From assembly GCA_023411795.1 (NCBI GenBank), contig JAEYOK010000003.1, positions 21,689 to 85,688 on the forward strand: a DNA stretch of 64,000 bases. The letters run 5' to 3'. The notes beneath the pieces were generated by a model. That model did not search any database and had not been told where the DNA came from. It saw only the letters and a list, made by a program, of their open reading frames with translations. This DNA comes from Bacillota bacterium (GTDB taxonomy: Bacteria; Bacillota; Clostridia; DSM-8532). Both the position numbers and the translations under genes were made by a program. Positions 8,423-17,946 of the stretch are shown in pieces. Position 1 is the stretch's first letter. Every line of letters begins with the position of its first letter.

Positions 8423-9439
8423 TTAGTTTGGTATTTTGGCCTTGGTTGTGGCTCTTAAAACCAGAGTGGGCTCTACTATTATCTTCCTTGAAGATGTTAT
8501 CTCGCCGTTTATCTTACCAATTAGTAATTTTGCCGAGTCAACAGCAATTTCATAAATGGGTTGAACCACTGTTGATATAGAGGGATCGAAGATTTCTGTT
8601 AATTCAATCCCGTCAAACCCTATGATTTCACAATCATCCGGCACTTTTATACCTTGATGTCGTAAGGCTTTTACCGCACCTATGGCTATAAGATCATTAC
8701 CTGCCATAACCGCAGTAAACTTGACTTTTTCATCTATAAGCTTCTCCATCATTGTAATACCTGAACTAATGGAATAATCGCCGAACTTGATAAGAGTTTT
8801 GTCTATAGGAATGTTTGCATCCCTGAGAGCGTCCCTGTAACCTTCAAACCGCTCATTGGTTGTAATTACTTTTTTTGTGCCTCCTAGGAAAGCTATGTTA
8901 GTGTGTCCACACCCTATCAAATGCTCAACAGCAGTATAAACTCCTTTATAGTTATTGGCGTAAACGCCCAGGTCTATAAAATCATTATTAAGGGGACGGT
9001 CAACAAGAACGAAGGGTATATTGTACTTGTTGAGCTGTTCCAGAGTTGAGCTTTGGGAGCTGGTAGAAGCAAGTATTATACCATCCACTCGTTTATCAAT
9101 AAGGGATAATAGATATTGTTCTTCCTTTTCGGGATTATTATCGGTATTACAAAGAAATACTGTATAACCGCAGGAATTTGCATAATCCTCTATTCCACGG
9201 ACAAGATGGGGGAAAAATGGGTTCGTAATGTCAGGGATAACAAGACCGAGCATTTTTGCCTTAGAGTTTACAATGCTGCGAGCCAATGAGTTTGGTCTAT
9301 ATCCAAGCTCTTCTATTATATCCCTGATTCTTTGTGCAGTCTCAAGACTCACTCCTTCGCTTTTGTTATTTATAACGCGTGAAACAGTGGCTTTTGAAAC
9401 TTTAGCAATCTTTGCAATATCTGATATAGTGCATTTCAT
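8423..9439 (-). CDS. LacI/GalR-family transcriptional regulator
   Basis: A protein of about 338 residues. The N-terminal DNA-binding domain reads TISDIAKIAKVSKATVSRVINN, with the hinge helix at GYRPNSLARS (about 48-58). A periplasmic-binding-protein-like sensor domain follows (GLVIPDITNPFF, then IGFDGIELTEIFDPSISTVVQP). The ATG at 9439 follows GGAG by nine bases; an in-frame TTG five codons earlier has no SD. It probably binds AAACCGGTTT before the ABC and ribokinase operons. The effector is likely the imported compound or a ribose-type product. Confidence 0.92.
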   Translation of the reverse strand: MKCTISDIAKIAKVSKATVSRVINNKSEGVSLETAQRIRDIIEELGYRPNSLARSIVNSKAKMLGLVIPDITNPFFPHLVRGIEDYANSCGYTVFLCNTDNNPEKEEQYLLSLIDKRVDGIILASTSSQSSTLEQLNKYNIPFVLVDRPLNNDFIDLGVYANNYKGVYTAVEHLIGCGHTNIAFLGGTKKVITTNERFEGYRDALRDANIPIDKTLIKFGDYSISSGITMMEKLIDEKVKFTAVMAGNDLIAIGAVKALRHQGIKVPDDCEIIGFDGIELTEIFDPSISTVVQPIYEIAVDSAKLLIGKINGEITSSRKIIVEPTLVLRATTKAKIPN

Positions 9440-9548
9440 ATCGGACAACTCCAATATAATAAATATGATAATATTATAAGATTTGGTTTCTGAAAAAGCA
9501 ATATATATTTACTAATGTAAATAAAACGGTTACTCTTGTAAATTTATA

Positions 9549-9577
9549 TTTATACCGAAATAAACAATTATTGACAA
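9549..9577 (-). promoter_or_regulatory. Promoter of the LacI-family regulator gene
   Basis: On the minus strand TTGTCA (9572-9577), a 17-bp spacer and TATAAA (9549-9554) make a good promoter. Downstream, at about 9522-9531, TAACCGTTTT resembles a degraded copy of the AAACCGGTTT operator, which would permit autoregulation. Confidence 0.6.
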
Positions 9578-9659
9578 AAGCCTTTATATCTAATCATAAC
9601 TAATAATACAAGCCTAGTTAGTTGTTCTGCATTAATAACAATTATAATTGATTGGGTAG

Positions 9660-9688
9660 TTGACATTGACAGCAGGAACCAATATAAT
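9660..9688 (+). promoter_or_regulatory. Consensus promoter of the ribokinase-ARH-citrate lyase operon
   Basis: TTGACA (9660-9665), exactly 17 bp, then TATAAT (9683-9688): a perfect sigma-A consensus promoter. Such a strong promoter usually needs tight repression, which fits the operator just downstream. Confidence 0.85.
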
Positions 9689-9700
9689 TATTCTTGTACT

Positions 9701-9710
9701 AAACCGGTTT
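9701..9710. promoter_or_regulatory. LacI-type operator AAACCGGTTT before the ribokinase operon
   Basis: A perfect palindrome, identical to 8219-8228, about 12 bases downstream of the -10 box and overlapping the first transcribed bases. Repressor bound here would block initiation. Confidence 0.78.
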
Positions 9711-9779
9711 CTCTAATTATTTGATTACCATGCTGAGTTCAATAAAATACCATTGAATTAACTCATCGGAGGTAGTGAC

Positions 9780-10682
9780 GTGCAAAACATATTAGTCATT
9801 GGCAGTTTAAACACGGATATGGTTATACATATGAAGGAAATACCTCGTGTTGGTCAAACTGTTATGGGCAAGCTCCAGGGATATGTCCCCGGAGGAAAAG
9901 GAGCCAATCAAGCATATGCAGCTGCAAAACTTGGAAAAGGAGTTTCGATGCTTGGTAAAGTTGGTGACGATGATTTAGGGAAACAGCTTATCGATAATCT
10001 ATCTAATGTCGGAGTTGATGTCTCCAAAATTTCCTGTCAAAGTGGTGAAGTAAGCGGGCTTGCTGTTATTTACGTAAATGAGCAAGGCAACAATAGTATT
10101 GTTGTTCTTCCGGCAGCAAATTCAACCTGTGACGTAAATTTTATTGCAGAGAACGAAGAAATCATTTCAAAAAGTAAAATTATTCTTATACAATTAGAAA
10201 TTCCCCTTGAAGCAGCATATTTTGCTATACACCTTGCACACAAGCATGGCTGTACTGTCATACTAAATCCTGCTCCCGCACCTGATTCTATTCCTGATGA
10301 TGTTCTTAAAATGGTGGATTATTTGACTCCTAATGAGACTGAGCTGGAGAAGCTTGCGGGTACACCTGTAATTGATATTGATACAGCAAGAAATGCTGCT
10401 AAAATACTACTTAAAAAAGGTACAAAGAATGTTATTGCAACTCTTGGCAGAGAAGGTGCTATTTTGGCAAACAATGAAAGTTCGAAGATATTCAAGGTCG
10501 AAGATATTGAGGTTGTGGATACAACTGCTGCCGGAGATACTTTCAATGCGGCAATTGCTGTTGGCTTATCGGAAAATATGAGTATTGATGATGCTATAAT
10601 TTTTGCAAACAAAGCCGCAAGGATTTGTGTTTCACGAGATGGAGCGCAGTCCTCCATCCCTTCAAGAGCTGAAGTCGTTTGA
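9780..10682 (+). CDS. rbsK: Ribokinase
   Basis: A 300-residue PfkB-family sugar kinase converting ribose and ATP to ribose 5-phosphate. The N-terminal GSLNTDMV and GGKGANQA (about 38-45) contact the sugar, and the C-terminal DTTAAGDTF (247-255) holds the anion hole and the catalytic Asp (about 253). Length and motifs are those of RbsK rather than fructokinase, though other pentose or nucleoside substrates are possible. It starts with GTG after GGAGGTAGTGAC. As first gene of the operon, next to ARH genes, it would trap ribose released inside the cell. Confidence 0.9.
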   Translation: MQNILVIGSLNTDMVIHMKEIPRVGQTVMGKLQGYVPGGKGANQAYAAAKLGKGVSMLGKVGDDDLGKQLIDNLSNVGVDVSKISCQSGEVSGLAVIYVNEQGNNSIVVLPAANSTCDVNFIAENEEIISKSKIILIQLEIPLEAAYFAIHLAHKHGCTVILNPAPAPDSIPDDVLKMVDYLTPNETELEKLAGTPVIDIDTARNAAKILLKKGTKNVIATLGREGAILANNESSKIFKVEDIEVVDTTAAGDTFNAAIAVGLSENMSIDDAIIFANKAARICVSRDGAQSSIPSRAEVV

Positions 10683-10770
10683 GGTCTTATTAAGTGAACT
10701 TTTTTGGGAATATATTGATTATATTATGTCTGATCAATTGTTTCTAATATTTAAAAAAGGCGGTGCTGTT

Positions 10771-12873
10771 GTGATTACAAAAAACTATCTTGAAAAGGTT
10801 TATTCCGGTTTTCTTGGAATGAACATCGGTATACGGATTGGTGCACCAGTTGAACCTACCCTATGGACTTATGAGAGAATAAGGGATACCTATGGAGATA
10901 TAACATCATATGTAAAGGATTATAAAAACTTCGCGGCAGATGATGATGCAAACGGTCCTTATTATTTTTTGAGGGCACTTTATGACGATGCAAAGGACCG
11001 GGAGCTTACAGCCGATGATGTAGGTCGTGCATGGCTTAATTATGCCAGAGAAGGGGTAGGAATGTTCTGGTGGGGCGGTTATGGAGTAAGCACAGAGCAT
11101 ACTGCATTTTTAAACCTAAAGGCCGGAATTAAGTCTCCTAAGTCAGGTTCAATAGCTCAGAACGGTAAAACCATCGCTGAACAAATTGGCGGTCAGATTT
11201 TTATAGATACATGGGGATTGATTTGCCCGGGAAATCCTGAAAAAGCAGCAAAACTGGGAGAAACTGCAGCCAGTGTATCCCATGACGGAGAGGGCGTTTA
11301 CGGGGCAAGGTTCTTCTGTGCAGCTATAGCTGAGGCCTTTGTATGCAATGATATACGCGCTATAATCGAAAAGGCATTAACCTTTATACCGAAAGACAGC
11401 ACATACAGTAAAGTTGCACGTGCAGTCTGTGATTTTTATGATAAACAACCCGATGATTTCAGGCTCTGTATGGACATGCTCATAAGAGATTGGGGCTATG
11501 ACAAATACAAAGGCGTTTGTCACATCATACCTAATGCGGGCGTATGTGTACTTTCTATGTTGTACGGAAAAGGGGATTTCAATCGTACAGTAGAGATTGC
11601 TACAATGTGCGGATGGGATACCGATTGCAACGCAGGTAACGTAGGAACCGTATTGGGAGTTATGTGTGGACTCGGGGGCATAGCAAGCAGGTACCGCGAT
11701 CCTATTAACGACTTTATTGTATTATCAGGTGTATCGGGATACCTTAACATATTAGATCTTCCAAGCTACGCTAAAGAATTGGCACTGCTTGGCTACCGTA
11801 TGGCAGGGGAAGAAGCTCCACAATCGTTGAAAGATAGCTTTAAAGAAGATGAAATATACTTTGACTTTGAACTACCCGGTTCCACTCACAACTTCAGAGT
11901 TTCCGATTCATTCCTATGCAGGGTTAAACATTCGGATGAAGTAAGCTTCCAGGGCAAAGGCTCTCTTGAAGTGCTTTTTGACAGACTTGTAAGAGGACAG
12001 GGTTGCAAGGTGTTCTATAAGCCCTTCTATACTCGTGATGACTTTAGTGATGAACGCTACATGCCTGTATTTTCACCTAAGGCATACAGTGGGCAGAAGG
12101 TAAGTCTTCAGGTATATCTGGACCAATGGGAAGGAAACGAAACCATCGGCATAGCTCCATTTGTCAGACTGGCGAAATCCAAAAAGGATCTTGTACAAGG
12201 ATATATTAAGCCCGTACAGCATGGGTGGACAAAGGTAGAGTTTACAATACCTGATACTGACGGGGAAATGATCGACGAGGTAGGTATTATTGTCGAGGGA
12301 TATTCTCCAAAGATAAAAAGCTTAGGAAGAATTTTCATTGACGATTTTAGAATATACGGAAAAGCAAAATATAGTATAGACTTCAAAAAGCAGTTGAAGA
12401 ATTTTGGCTCCATAACCCCCTTCTCCCATAACCATGGCGCATGGTCAGTAGAAGAAGGACAACTTGAAGCTATGTGCTGTGACTATGCCCAAGCCTTCTC
12501 AGGCAACTATTTTGCCAAGGATTACATTGTAACAGCTAGGATTACCGCCGAAAACGGTGAAGGTCATATGCTTTCAATCAGATCTCAGGGAATTGAACGC
12601 GGTTATCATGCCGGATTCGATAAGCCCGGCAAAATCGCTATTTACAAAAATAATTTCGGAATAACCAAATTAAATGAAGCCGATTTCCAATGGGAATATG
12701 GGAGGACTTATACTGTTTCAATAAAGGCACAGGCGGACCGGATTACTCTTATTATTGATGGGAAAGAGCTCCTTGAGGTAAGGGATAATGCTTTTGCTTA
12801 TGGTATGTTTGGATTCGCTAAGCTATATATGGGAAGAACACTGTTTTCAGATGTAATTATTGAAGAATTTTAA
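10771..12873 (+). CDS. Large ARH-family protein with C-terminal beta-sandwich (carbohydrate-binding-like) domains
   Basis: About 700 residues, twice the size of a normal ARH protein. The N-terminal ARH domain (1 to about 340) has GMNIGIRIGAPVEP, AADDDANGP and CGWDTDCNAGNVGTVLG as metal-site motifs. After it come a jelly-roll-like region (about 365-535, ending RIFIDDFRIYG) and a LamG/DUF1080-like sandwich (about 540-700, with GRTYTVSIKAQADR and ELLEVRDN). There is no signal peptide, so binding-type domains sit on an intracellular enzyme, suggesting a glycoside substrate. I start at GTG 10771 behind AAGGCGGTG; the longer frame overlaps rbsK. The exact reaction is unknown. Confidence 0.78.
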   Translation: MITKNYLEKVYSGFLGMNIGIRIGAPVEPTLWTYERIRDTYGDITSYVKDYKNFAADDDANGPYYFLRALYDDAKDRELTADDVGRAWLNYAREGVGMFWWGGYGVSTEHTAFLNLKAGIKSPKSGSIAQNGKTIAEQIGGQIFIDTWGLICPGNPEKAAKLGETAASVSHDGEGVYGARFFCAAIAEAFVCNDIRAIIEKALTFIPKDSTYSKVARAVCDFYDKQPDDFRLCMDMLIRDWGYDKYKGVCHIIPNAGVCVLSMLYGKGDFNRTVEIATMCGWDTDCNAGNVGTVLGVMCGLGGIASRYRDPINDFIVLSGVSGYLNILDLPSYAKELALLGYRMAGEEAPQSLKDSFKEDEIYFDFELPGSTHNFRVSDSFLCRVKHSDEVSFQGKGSLEVLFDRLVRGQGCKVFYKPFYTRDDFSDERYMPVFSPKAYSGQKVSLQVYLDQWEGNETIGIAPFVRLAKSKKDLVQGYIKPVQHGWTKVEFTIPDTDGEMIDEVGIIVEGYSPKIKSLGRIFIDDFRIYGKAKYSIDFKKQLKNFGSITPFSHNHGAWSVEEGQLEAMCCDYAQAFSGNYFAKDYIVTARITAENGEGHMLSIRSQGIERGYHAGFDKPGKIAIYKNNFGITKLNEADFQWEYGRTYTVSIKAQADRITLIIDGKELLEVRDNAFAYGMFGFAKLYMGRTLFSDVIIEEF

Positions 12874-12896
12874 AATATTTGCGGAGGTAATTCAGC

Positions 12897-14060
12897 ATGA
12901 CCGACTTTGAAAGAAAAACTCGTGGCGTAATATACGGAACAGCCTTTGGAGATGCTCTCGGGGCTCCCGTAGAAAGGTTGACACATCAGCAAATACTTGA
13001 TCTCTATGGAGGACCCGTCACCACTGTCAACACTAAATGGTGGAAGGCAGACAAAAGCGTAGTTGAAAGGTCCGACAGGATGAGGGGTTATGGTATTATT
13101 ACCGATGATACTCTGATGACTTTAGCTCTTATTAATGTTTATCTTGCAAAGAAAGATCATATAGACGCCTATGACATGGCTGATGAATTCATTAAAGAGA
13201 TCGCATACAGACCAAGATATATAGCTGAGTTTGGCAGGGAAGCCATGATTATGGAACGCCTTTTCTATCCTGAAAAGCATATATTTAACCGCCATGGACT
13301 GGCTAATTGTGATCCTAGAGAAGGTGGCATGGGCAACATGGTTAACTGCGGAGCGGCAATGTATATTTCACCTGTGGGTGTGGTAAATGCATGCAATCCG
13401 AAAGCTGCTTATGATGAAGCAATAGACTTCGCCGTTGGGCACCAGCTCAGCTATGGTCTTGAAGCAGCAGGTGTTCTCGCAGCCATTATAGCAAAAGCAT
13501 TTGAGCCGGGGGCCACAATCCATGATGTAGTGAAGACCGCTCTTGAGCTTGCTAAAGACGGTACTAAAAACGCTATACGTGATCTGTATGAAAAGGCAAT
13601 GGAGCTTCGTCCCAGAAGAGAAGAAAAGGCCTTTATTGTTGAGGAGTTCTTTAAGGCTATTCTTCCGTATTCACCTGTGGCCGAGCAATTTGCAAGATCT
13701 ATCGACAGAGTGGGACAGCCTACTCATAATTACACCCCTAGTCGTCTTTATTCAATTGAGGAACTGCCAATAGCAATCGCATACGTTACCCTTTATGAAG
13801 ATAAGCCGATTCAAGCCGTTATAGACGGGGTTAACTCAGGAAGAGATGCTGATTCGGTGGGTGTTATGGCCGGTTGTATCGCAGGTGCTTTATATGGGTA
13901 TGAGATCTTTGATCAAAAAGAGATAGACACTATTGATAATAAATGCAAGCTTGATATTGACAAGTCTATTGATAATTTTATTAAGACATCCGGTGAGATA
14001 ATTGCTACTGATCTCAAGAGAGCTGACGAAATTAAACATACAGTTGGAAAGATTCTTTAG
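12897..14060 (+). CDS. ADP-ribosylglycohydrolase (ARH/DraG) family protein
   Basis: A 387-residue ARH-fold protein, third of the locus. Motifs in order: GTAFGDALGAPVE (about 11-23), ITDDTLMTLAL (about 65-75) and SGRDADSVGVMAGCIAGALYG (about 310-330). These supply the Asp residues of the two-metal site. It starts with ATG after GCGGAGG, 23 bp past the preceding ARH gene, and is followed 27 bp later by citD, so it is in the same transcript as citrate lyase. Cytoplasmic by lack of a signal. The three ARH proteins differ in length and context and probably act on different bonds or steps. Confidence 0.87.
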   Translation: MTDFERKTRGVIYGTAFGDALGAPVERLTHQQILDLYGGPVTTVNTKWWKADKSVVERSDRMRGYGIITDDTLMTLALINVYLAKKDHIDAYDMADEFIKEIAYRPRYIAEFGREAMIMERLFYPEKHIFNRHGLANCDPREGGMGNMVNCGAAMYISPVGVVNACNPKAAYDEAIDFAVGHQLSYGLEAAGVLAAIIAKAFEPGATIHDVVKTALELAKDGTKNAIRDLYEKAMELRPRREEKAFIVEEFFKAILPYSPVAEQFARSIDRVGQPTHNYTPSRLYSIEELPIAIAYVTLYEDKPIQAVIDGVNSGRDADSVGVMAGCIAGALYGYEIFDQKEIDTIDNKCKLDIDKSIDNFIKTSGEIIATDLKRADEIKHTVGKIL

Positions 14061-14087
14061 AATGCGGATGCATTTAAAGGGGCACAT

Positions 14088-14387
14088 ATGAAAATTAAAG
14101 AGGTAGGAATCGCTGGAACGTTGGAGTCCAGCGATATCCTGATAAAAATAGAACCATCTGACGATGATAAAATAATTCTTTCTTTGGACAGCCTGGTTAT
14201 AAAGCAATTTGGTAATCAAATCACAAAGGTAATCATGGATACAGCCTGTGAATTAGGAGTTAAAGGGGCATACATAACCGCAATTGACAAAGGTGCACTG
14301 GATTGCACTATCAAGGCCAGAACTGCCACTGCTATTTACAGAGCCAGCCAATCGGACGATTACATCTGGGAAGGAAGTAATGCTTAA
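14088..14387 (+). CDS. citD: Citrate lyase acyl carrier protein (gamma subunit)
   Basis: A 99-residue carrier subunit. The conserved AGTLESSDILIKI near the N terminus includes the serine that takes the 2'-(5''-phosphoribosyl)-3'-dephospho-CoA group attached by CitX. The acetyl thioester on this arm is exchanged for citrate by CitF, and citryl-ACP is then cleaved by CitE. SD AAAGGGG precedes the ATG. The stop abuts the citE start, so translation is coupled. Confidence 0.95.
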   Translation: MKIKEVGIAGTLESSDILIKIEPSDDDKIILSLDSLVIKQFGNQITKVIMDTACELGVKGAYITAIDKGALDCTIKARTATAIYRASQSDDYIWEGSNA

Positions 14388-15278
14388 ATGAATAAGCTCA
14401 GAAGGAGCATTTTATATGTTCCGGGTAACAACCCCGGTATGATTCGTGATGCACATATATACGGGTCTGACGCAATAATGCTCGACCTTGAGGACTCGGT
14501 GGCTTTAAGCGAAAAGGATGCGGCAAGGTTTCTTGTATATAACGCACTGAAAACCTTGACCTTTGGCGGAAAAGAAGTAATTGTAAGAATAAACGGGCTG
14601 GATACGGATTATGGCTTAAAGGATCTTGAAGCAATTGTACGGGTACAACCTGATATAATACGCCTGCCAAAGACCGAATCAGCACAGGACATAATAGCCT
14701 GTGAAAAGGAAATTGAACGAATCGAGGTCTCTAGTGGTTTACCTGTGGGGAAAATTAAAATGATGGCAGCAATTGAAAGCGCCGAGGGTGTTCTTAACGC
14801 CCGGGAGATTGCACATGCCAGTAAAAGATTGGTTGGAATTGCGTTGGGAGCAGAGGATTTTACTGCCGATCTTAAAACCAGCCGTTCGGCTGATGGAATT
14901 GAGCTTTTGACAGCCCGGAGCATGATTGTTATGGCGGCTCGCAGCGCCAGAATTGACGCATTTGATACGGTTTATTCAGATATTAACAATATAGATGGAT
15001 TTATAAACGAAGTAAAACTTATAAAACAGCTTGGCTTTGACGGAAAATCAGTAATTAATCCTAATCAGATCAAGCCCCTTCATGCGGTGTACACACCGAC
15101 AAAGACTGAAATTGAAAAATCTCTTGCTATTGTTGAAGCAATGGAAGAAGCCAAGAAAAAAGGCTCCGGTGTTATAAGCCTGAATGGCAAGATGATTGAT
15201 AAGCCTATTTTGGACAGGGCTTTGCATCTTCTCGACCTTGCCGGATCAACAAATGTTTTAAGGAGAGCAATGCCATGA
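14388..15278 (+). CDS. citE: Citrate lyase beta subunit (citryl-ACP lyase)
   Basis: A 296-residue HpcH/HpaI-type TIM-barrel lyase that splits citryl-ACP into oxaloacetate and acetyl-ACP with Mg2+. Visible family features are LRRSILYVPGNNPGM at the N terminus, AIMLDLEDSVA (about 28-40), the Arg in IVRINGLDT, AAIESAEGVLNA and LGAEDFTADL with the metal-binding acidic residues. It starts directly at the citD stop and overlaps citF by 4 bp (ATGA). Confidence 0.95.
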   Translation: MNKLRRSILYVPGNNPGMIRDAHIYGSDAIMLDLEDSVALSEKDAARFLVYNALKTLTFGGKEVIVRINGLDTDYGLKDLEAIVRVQPDIIRLPKTESAQDIIACEKEIERIEVSSGLPVGKIKMMAAIESAEGVLNAREIAHASKRLVGIALGAEDFTADLKTSRSADGIELLTARSMIVMAARSARIDAFDTVYSDINNIDGFINEVKLIKQLGFDGKSVINPNQIKPLHAVYTPTKTEIEKSLAIVEAMEEAKKKGSGVISLNGKMIDKPILDRALHLLDLAGSTNVLRRAMP

Positions 15279-16819
15279 AAGAGATAGATATAAGTTCAAT
15301 TCCACATATAAATAATCTGTATGGAATAAACGGTTCTTTCCGTGATGGCTGCAAGGCCATGACAAAGGATACTGTTAGTCTTAAGGAGAGAAGTGCGCTT
15401 CACAACAAAATTCTTCCCGACATAAAGAAAGCAGTTGAATTGTGTGGAATTAAAAGCGGCATGACCATATCATTCCATCATCATTTCAGAAATGGCGACT
15501 ATGTTCTCAATATGGTTATGGAGACAATCGCCGGCATGGGGATAAAGGATCTTACTGTGGCTGCCAGCTCTCTTGCAGAAATACATGAACCATTGGTGGA
15601 GCATATAAAGAATGGTGTGGTAAAGCGTATTGAAACCAGCGGAATGAGAGGTAGGCTTGCCGATGAGATATCGAAGGGTCTAATGGATATTCCGGTTACC
15701 TTCCGTTCCCATGGGGGCCGCGCTTATGCAATTGAAAGCGGGCAGCTCAAGATAGATGTAGCTTTTTTAGGCGCTCCATCCTGCGATTCCTACGGCAACG
15801 CCAACGGTTACTCCCGTGATCACGATACGGGCATATCCTGCGGTTCGATGGGCTACGCTAAGCTAGATGCCCTTTATGCCGACAAGGTGGTTATTCTAAC
15901 CGACAATATAGTGCCTTTCCCAAACGCACCCTTCGGCATACCCCAATCTCAGGTTGATTATATTGTAAAAGTGGATGCTATAGGCGATCCCCAAGGTATT
16001 ATGAGTGGAGCCACCCGTTACACAAAAAACCCCAAGGAGCTTTTGATGGCTGAGACAACTGCAGAAGTTATTGCAGCAAGCGGGTACTTCTATGACGGAT
16101 TTTCTTTTCAGCTTGGTACAGGAGGGGCTTCCCTTGCCACAGCTCGATTCCTAAGGGAGAAAATGCTTGAGAAAAACATAAAGGCAAGCTTTGCCCTTGG
16201 AGGGATTACAGGCCAAATAGTAAAGCTTCATGAGGAAGGACTAATTAAGAAGCTGCTGGATGTACAGTCATTTGATCTTACAGCTGGTGAATCCCTAAAA
16301 AATAACCGTTTCCATCAGCAGATTGACGCTTCCTACTACGCCAGTCCCGGAAATGAAGGCTCGGCAGTTAACCAACTTGATGTGGTTGTCCTATCTGCTC
16401 TGGAAATAGACACCCATTTTAATGTCAATGTACTTACCGGGTCCGATGGTGTTATCAGAGGTGCTATCGGAGGACATTGCGATACCGCGGCAGGGGCAGC
16501 TATGTCCATAATTGTTGCTCCGTTGCTGAGAGGAAGAATGTCTACAATTGTAAAGAAGCTAAATACAATTGTAACTCCTGGTAAAACAATCGATGTACTG
16601 GTTACTGACCATGGTATAGCGGTAAATCCTCTAAGGCCGGAGCTTACTGAACGTCTTACCAATGCAGGCCTTCCTGTCAGAAAAATTGAGGAACTTCAGG
16701 AGCTTGCCGAGAGAGTGGTAGGAAGTCCCGAGCCTATTAATTATACCGACAGGGTGGTAGGCGTAGTTACATACCGTGACGGATCGGTTATTGATTTGAT
16801 TTATCAGGTAGCCGACTGA
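15275..16819 (+). CDS. citF: Citrate lyase alpha subunit (citrate:acetyl-ACP transferase)
   Basis: A 514-residue CoA-transferase-fold subunit that exchanges acetate for citrate on the carrier protein. Seen are GMTISFHHHFRNGDYVLN (about 63-80), FLGAPSCDSYGNANG (about 165-179) and IGGHCDTAAGA, all typical of CitF. Length matches the family. It overlaps citE by 4 bp; with citD and citE it forms the citrate lyase complex. Confidence 0.95.
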   Translation: MKEIDISSIPHINNLYGINGSFRDGCKAMTKDTVSLKERSALHNKILPDIKKAVELCGIKSGMTISFHHHFRNGDYVLNMVMETIAGMGIKDLTVAASSLAEIHEPLVEHIKNGVVKRIETSGMRGRLADEISKGLMDIPVTFRSHGGRAYAIESGQLKIDVAFLGAPSCDSYGNANGYSRDHDTGISCGSMGYAKLDALYADKVVILTDNIVPFPNAPFGIPQSQVDYIVKVDAIGDPQGIMSGATRYTKNPKELLMAETTAEVIAASGYFYDGFSFQLGTGGASLATARFLREKMLEKNIKASFALGGITGQIVKLHEEGLIKKLLDVQSFDLTAGESLKNNRFHQQIDASYYASPGNEGSAVNQLDVVVLSALEIDTHFNVNVLTGSDGVIRGAIGGHCDTAAGAAMSIIVAPLLRGRMSTIVKKLNTIVTPGKTIDVLVTDHGIAVNPLRPELTERLTNAGLPVRKIEELQELAERVVGSPEPINYTDRVVGVVTYRDGSVIDLIYQVAD

Positions 16820-16872
16820 TTTGAAATATTAGTGCCAAATATATATTACGAAAATCAAATTGACAGAATGGT

Positions 16873-17946
16873 GTGCTGATGATGGCTTATGGTACTTACA
16901 GCTTTATGTACGGCTATCCCTTTACAGGTGTTAATCTTAAGCAAGTCAAGGAGTTTTTAAGACAAAACAGCCTTCATTATGATGATGGTATTGAATTTAC
17001 TGTCAATCTGTATGACCATGAAAGTGAAATCATCGCTACAGGGTCACTGGAAGGTAATGTAATTAAGTGTGTCGCCATATCGAGAGAATATCAAGGTGAA
17101 GGATTAAGTGCCACTATTTTGACTCACCTTATGACATTTGCCATACAAAAAAAGCTTAATCACCTTTTCCTGTTTACTAAGCCTGAAAACAAAGTCCTTT
17201 TTTCGGGAATGGGGTTTTATCCGATAGTATCAACTAATGAAGTAGTCCTGATGGAAAATGTTAAAAATGGGCTGAAAAATTATCTTAATTATTTATCAAG
17301 ACCCGAGGGGCTTACTGATATAGGGGCCATTGTTGTTAATTGCAATCCTTTTACAAATGGACATCTCTATCTTATTGAGACAGCAGCAAACGCCTGCCAA
17401 TGGCTTCATATCTTTGTTCTTGCTGAGGATAAAAGCGATTTTAAAGCCAAGGTGCGGCATCAATTGGTTAGAGATGGCGTTTCGCATATCAAAAATGTTA
17501 CTGTGCATTCAACCTCGGATTATCTTATTTCTTCTGCCACCTTTCCTTCTTATTTTATTAAGGATCAAGCAAATGCGGATAAAATCAATTGCACTCTGGA
17601 TTTAACCATGTTCAGAGATTATTTTGCCGGCGAGCTGGGCATAACAAAACGCTTTGTGGGAACAGAGCCGTTATGCCCCGTTACAGCAAAATATAATTTG
17701 CAGATGAAAGAGTTTTTCAAGGATACCGGAGTCGAAATAATCGAAGTGCCGCGAGTGAAGCTGGATGGTATAGAAATAAGCGCATCAAGAGTCAGAAATC
17801 TGATGGCTGATGGTGATTATGAAGCAATCAAATCACTGGTCCCCCCAGTCACTTATAGTTACATTATTTCTGAAGAGGGCAGAAAGCTAGCAGAGACTTT
17901 GAAAAATAAGCGTCTGTCATCACCGGGCTTAAATCCCGGAGCATAG
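16873..17946 (+). CDS. citC: [Citrate (pro-3S)-lyase] ligase
   Basis: A 357-residue enzyme that acetylates the citrate lyase prosthetic group with acetate and ATP. The N-terminal third is GNAT-like (CVAISREYQGEGLSATIL) and the C-terminal part is a nucleotidyltransferase with VNCNPFTNGHLYLIE (about 154-168) holding the TNGH version of HxGH, and a late ISASRVRNLM motif. The GTG at 16873 is the longest start; ATGs at 16879 and 16882 are equally possible, as no clear SD is seen. It lies 53 bp after citF. Confidence 0.9.
   Translation: MLMMAYGTYSFMYGYPFTGVNLKQVKEFLRQNSLHYDDGIEFTVNLYDHESEIIATGSLEGNVIKCVAISREYQGEGLSATILTHLMTFAIQKKLNHLFLFTKPENKVLFSGMGFYPIVSTNEVVLMENVKNGLKNYLNYLSRPEGLTDIGAIVVNCNPFTNGHLYLIETAANACQWLHIFVLAEDKSDFKAKVRHQLVRDGVSHIKNVTVHSTSDYLISSATFPSYFIKDQANADKINCTLDLTMFRDYFAGELGITKRFVGTEPLCPVTAKYNLQMKEFFKDTGVEIIEVPRVKLDGIEISASRVRNLMADGDYEAIKSLVPPVTYSYIISEEGRKLAETLKNKRLSSPGLNPGA

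Noticed and set aside
10603..10770. N-terminal extension of the large ARH protein
   Set aside because: This part overlaps the end of rbsK in another frame and lacks an SD; the GTG at 10771 has one.
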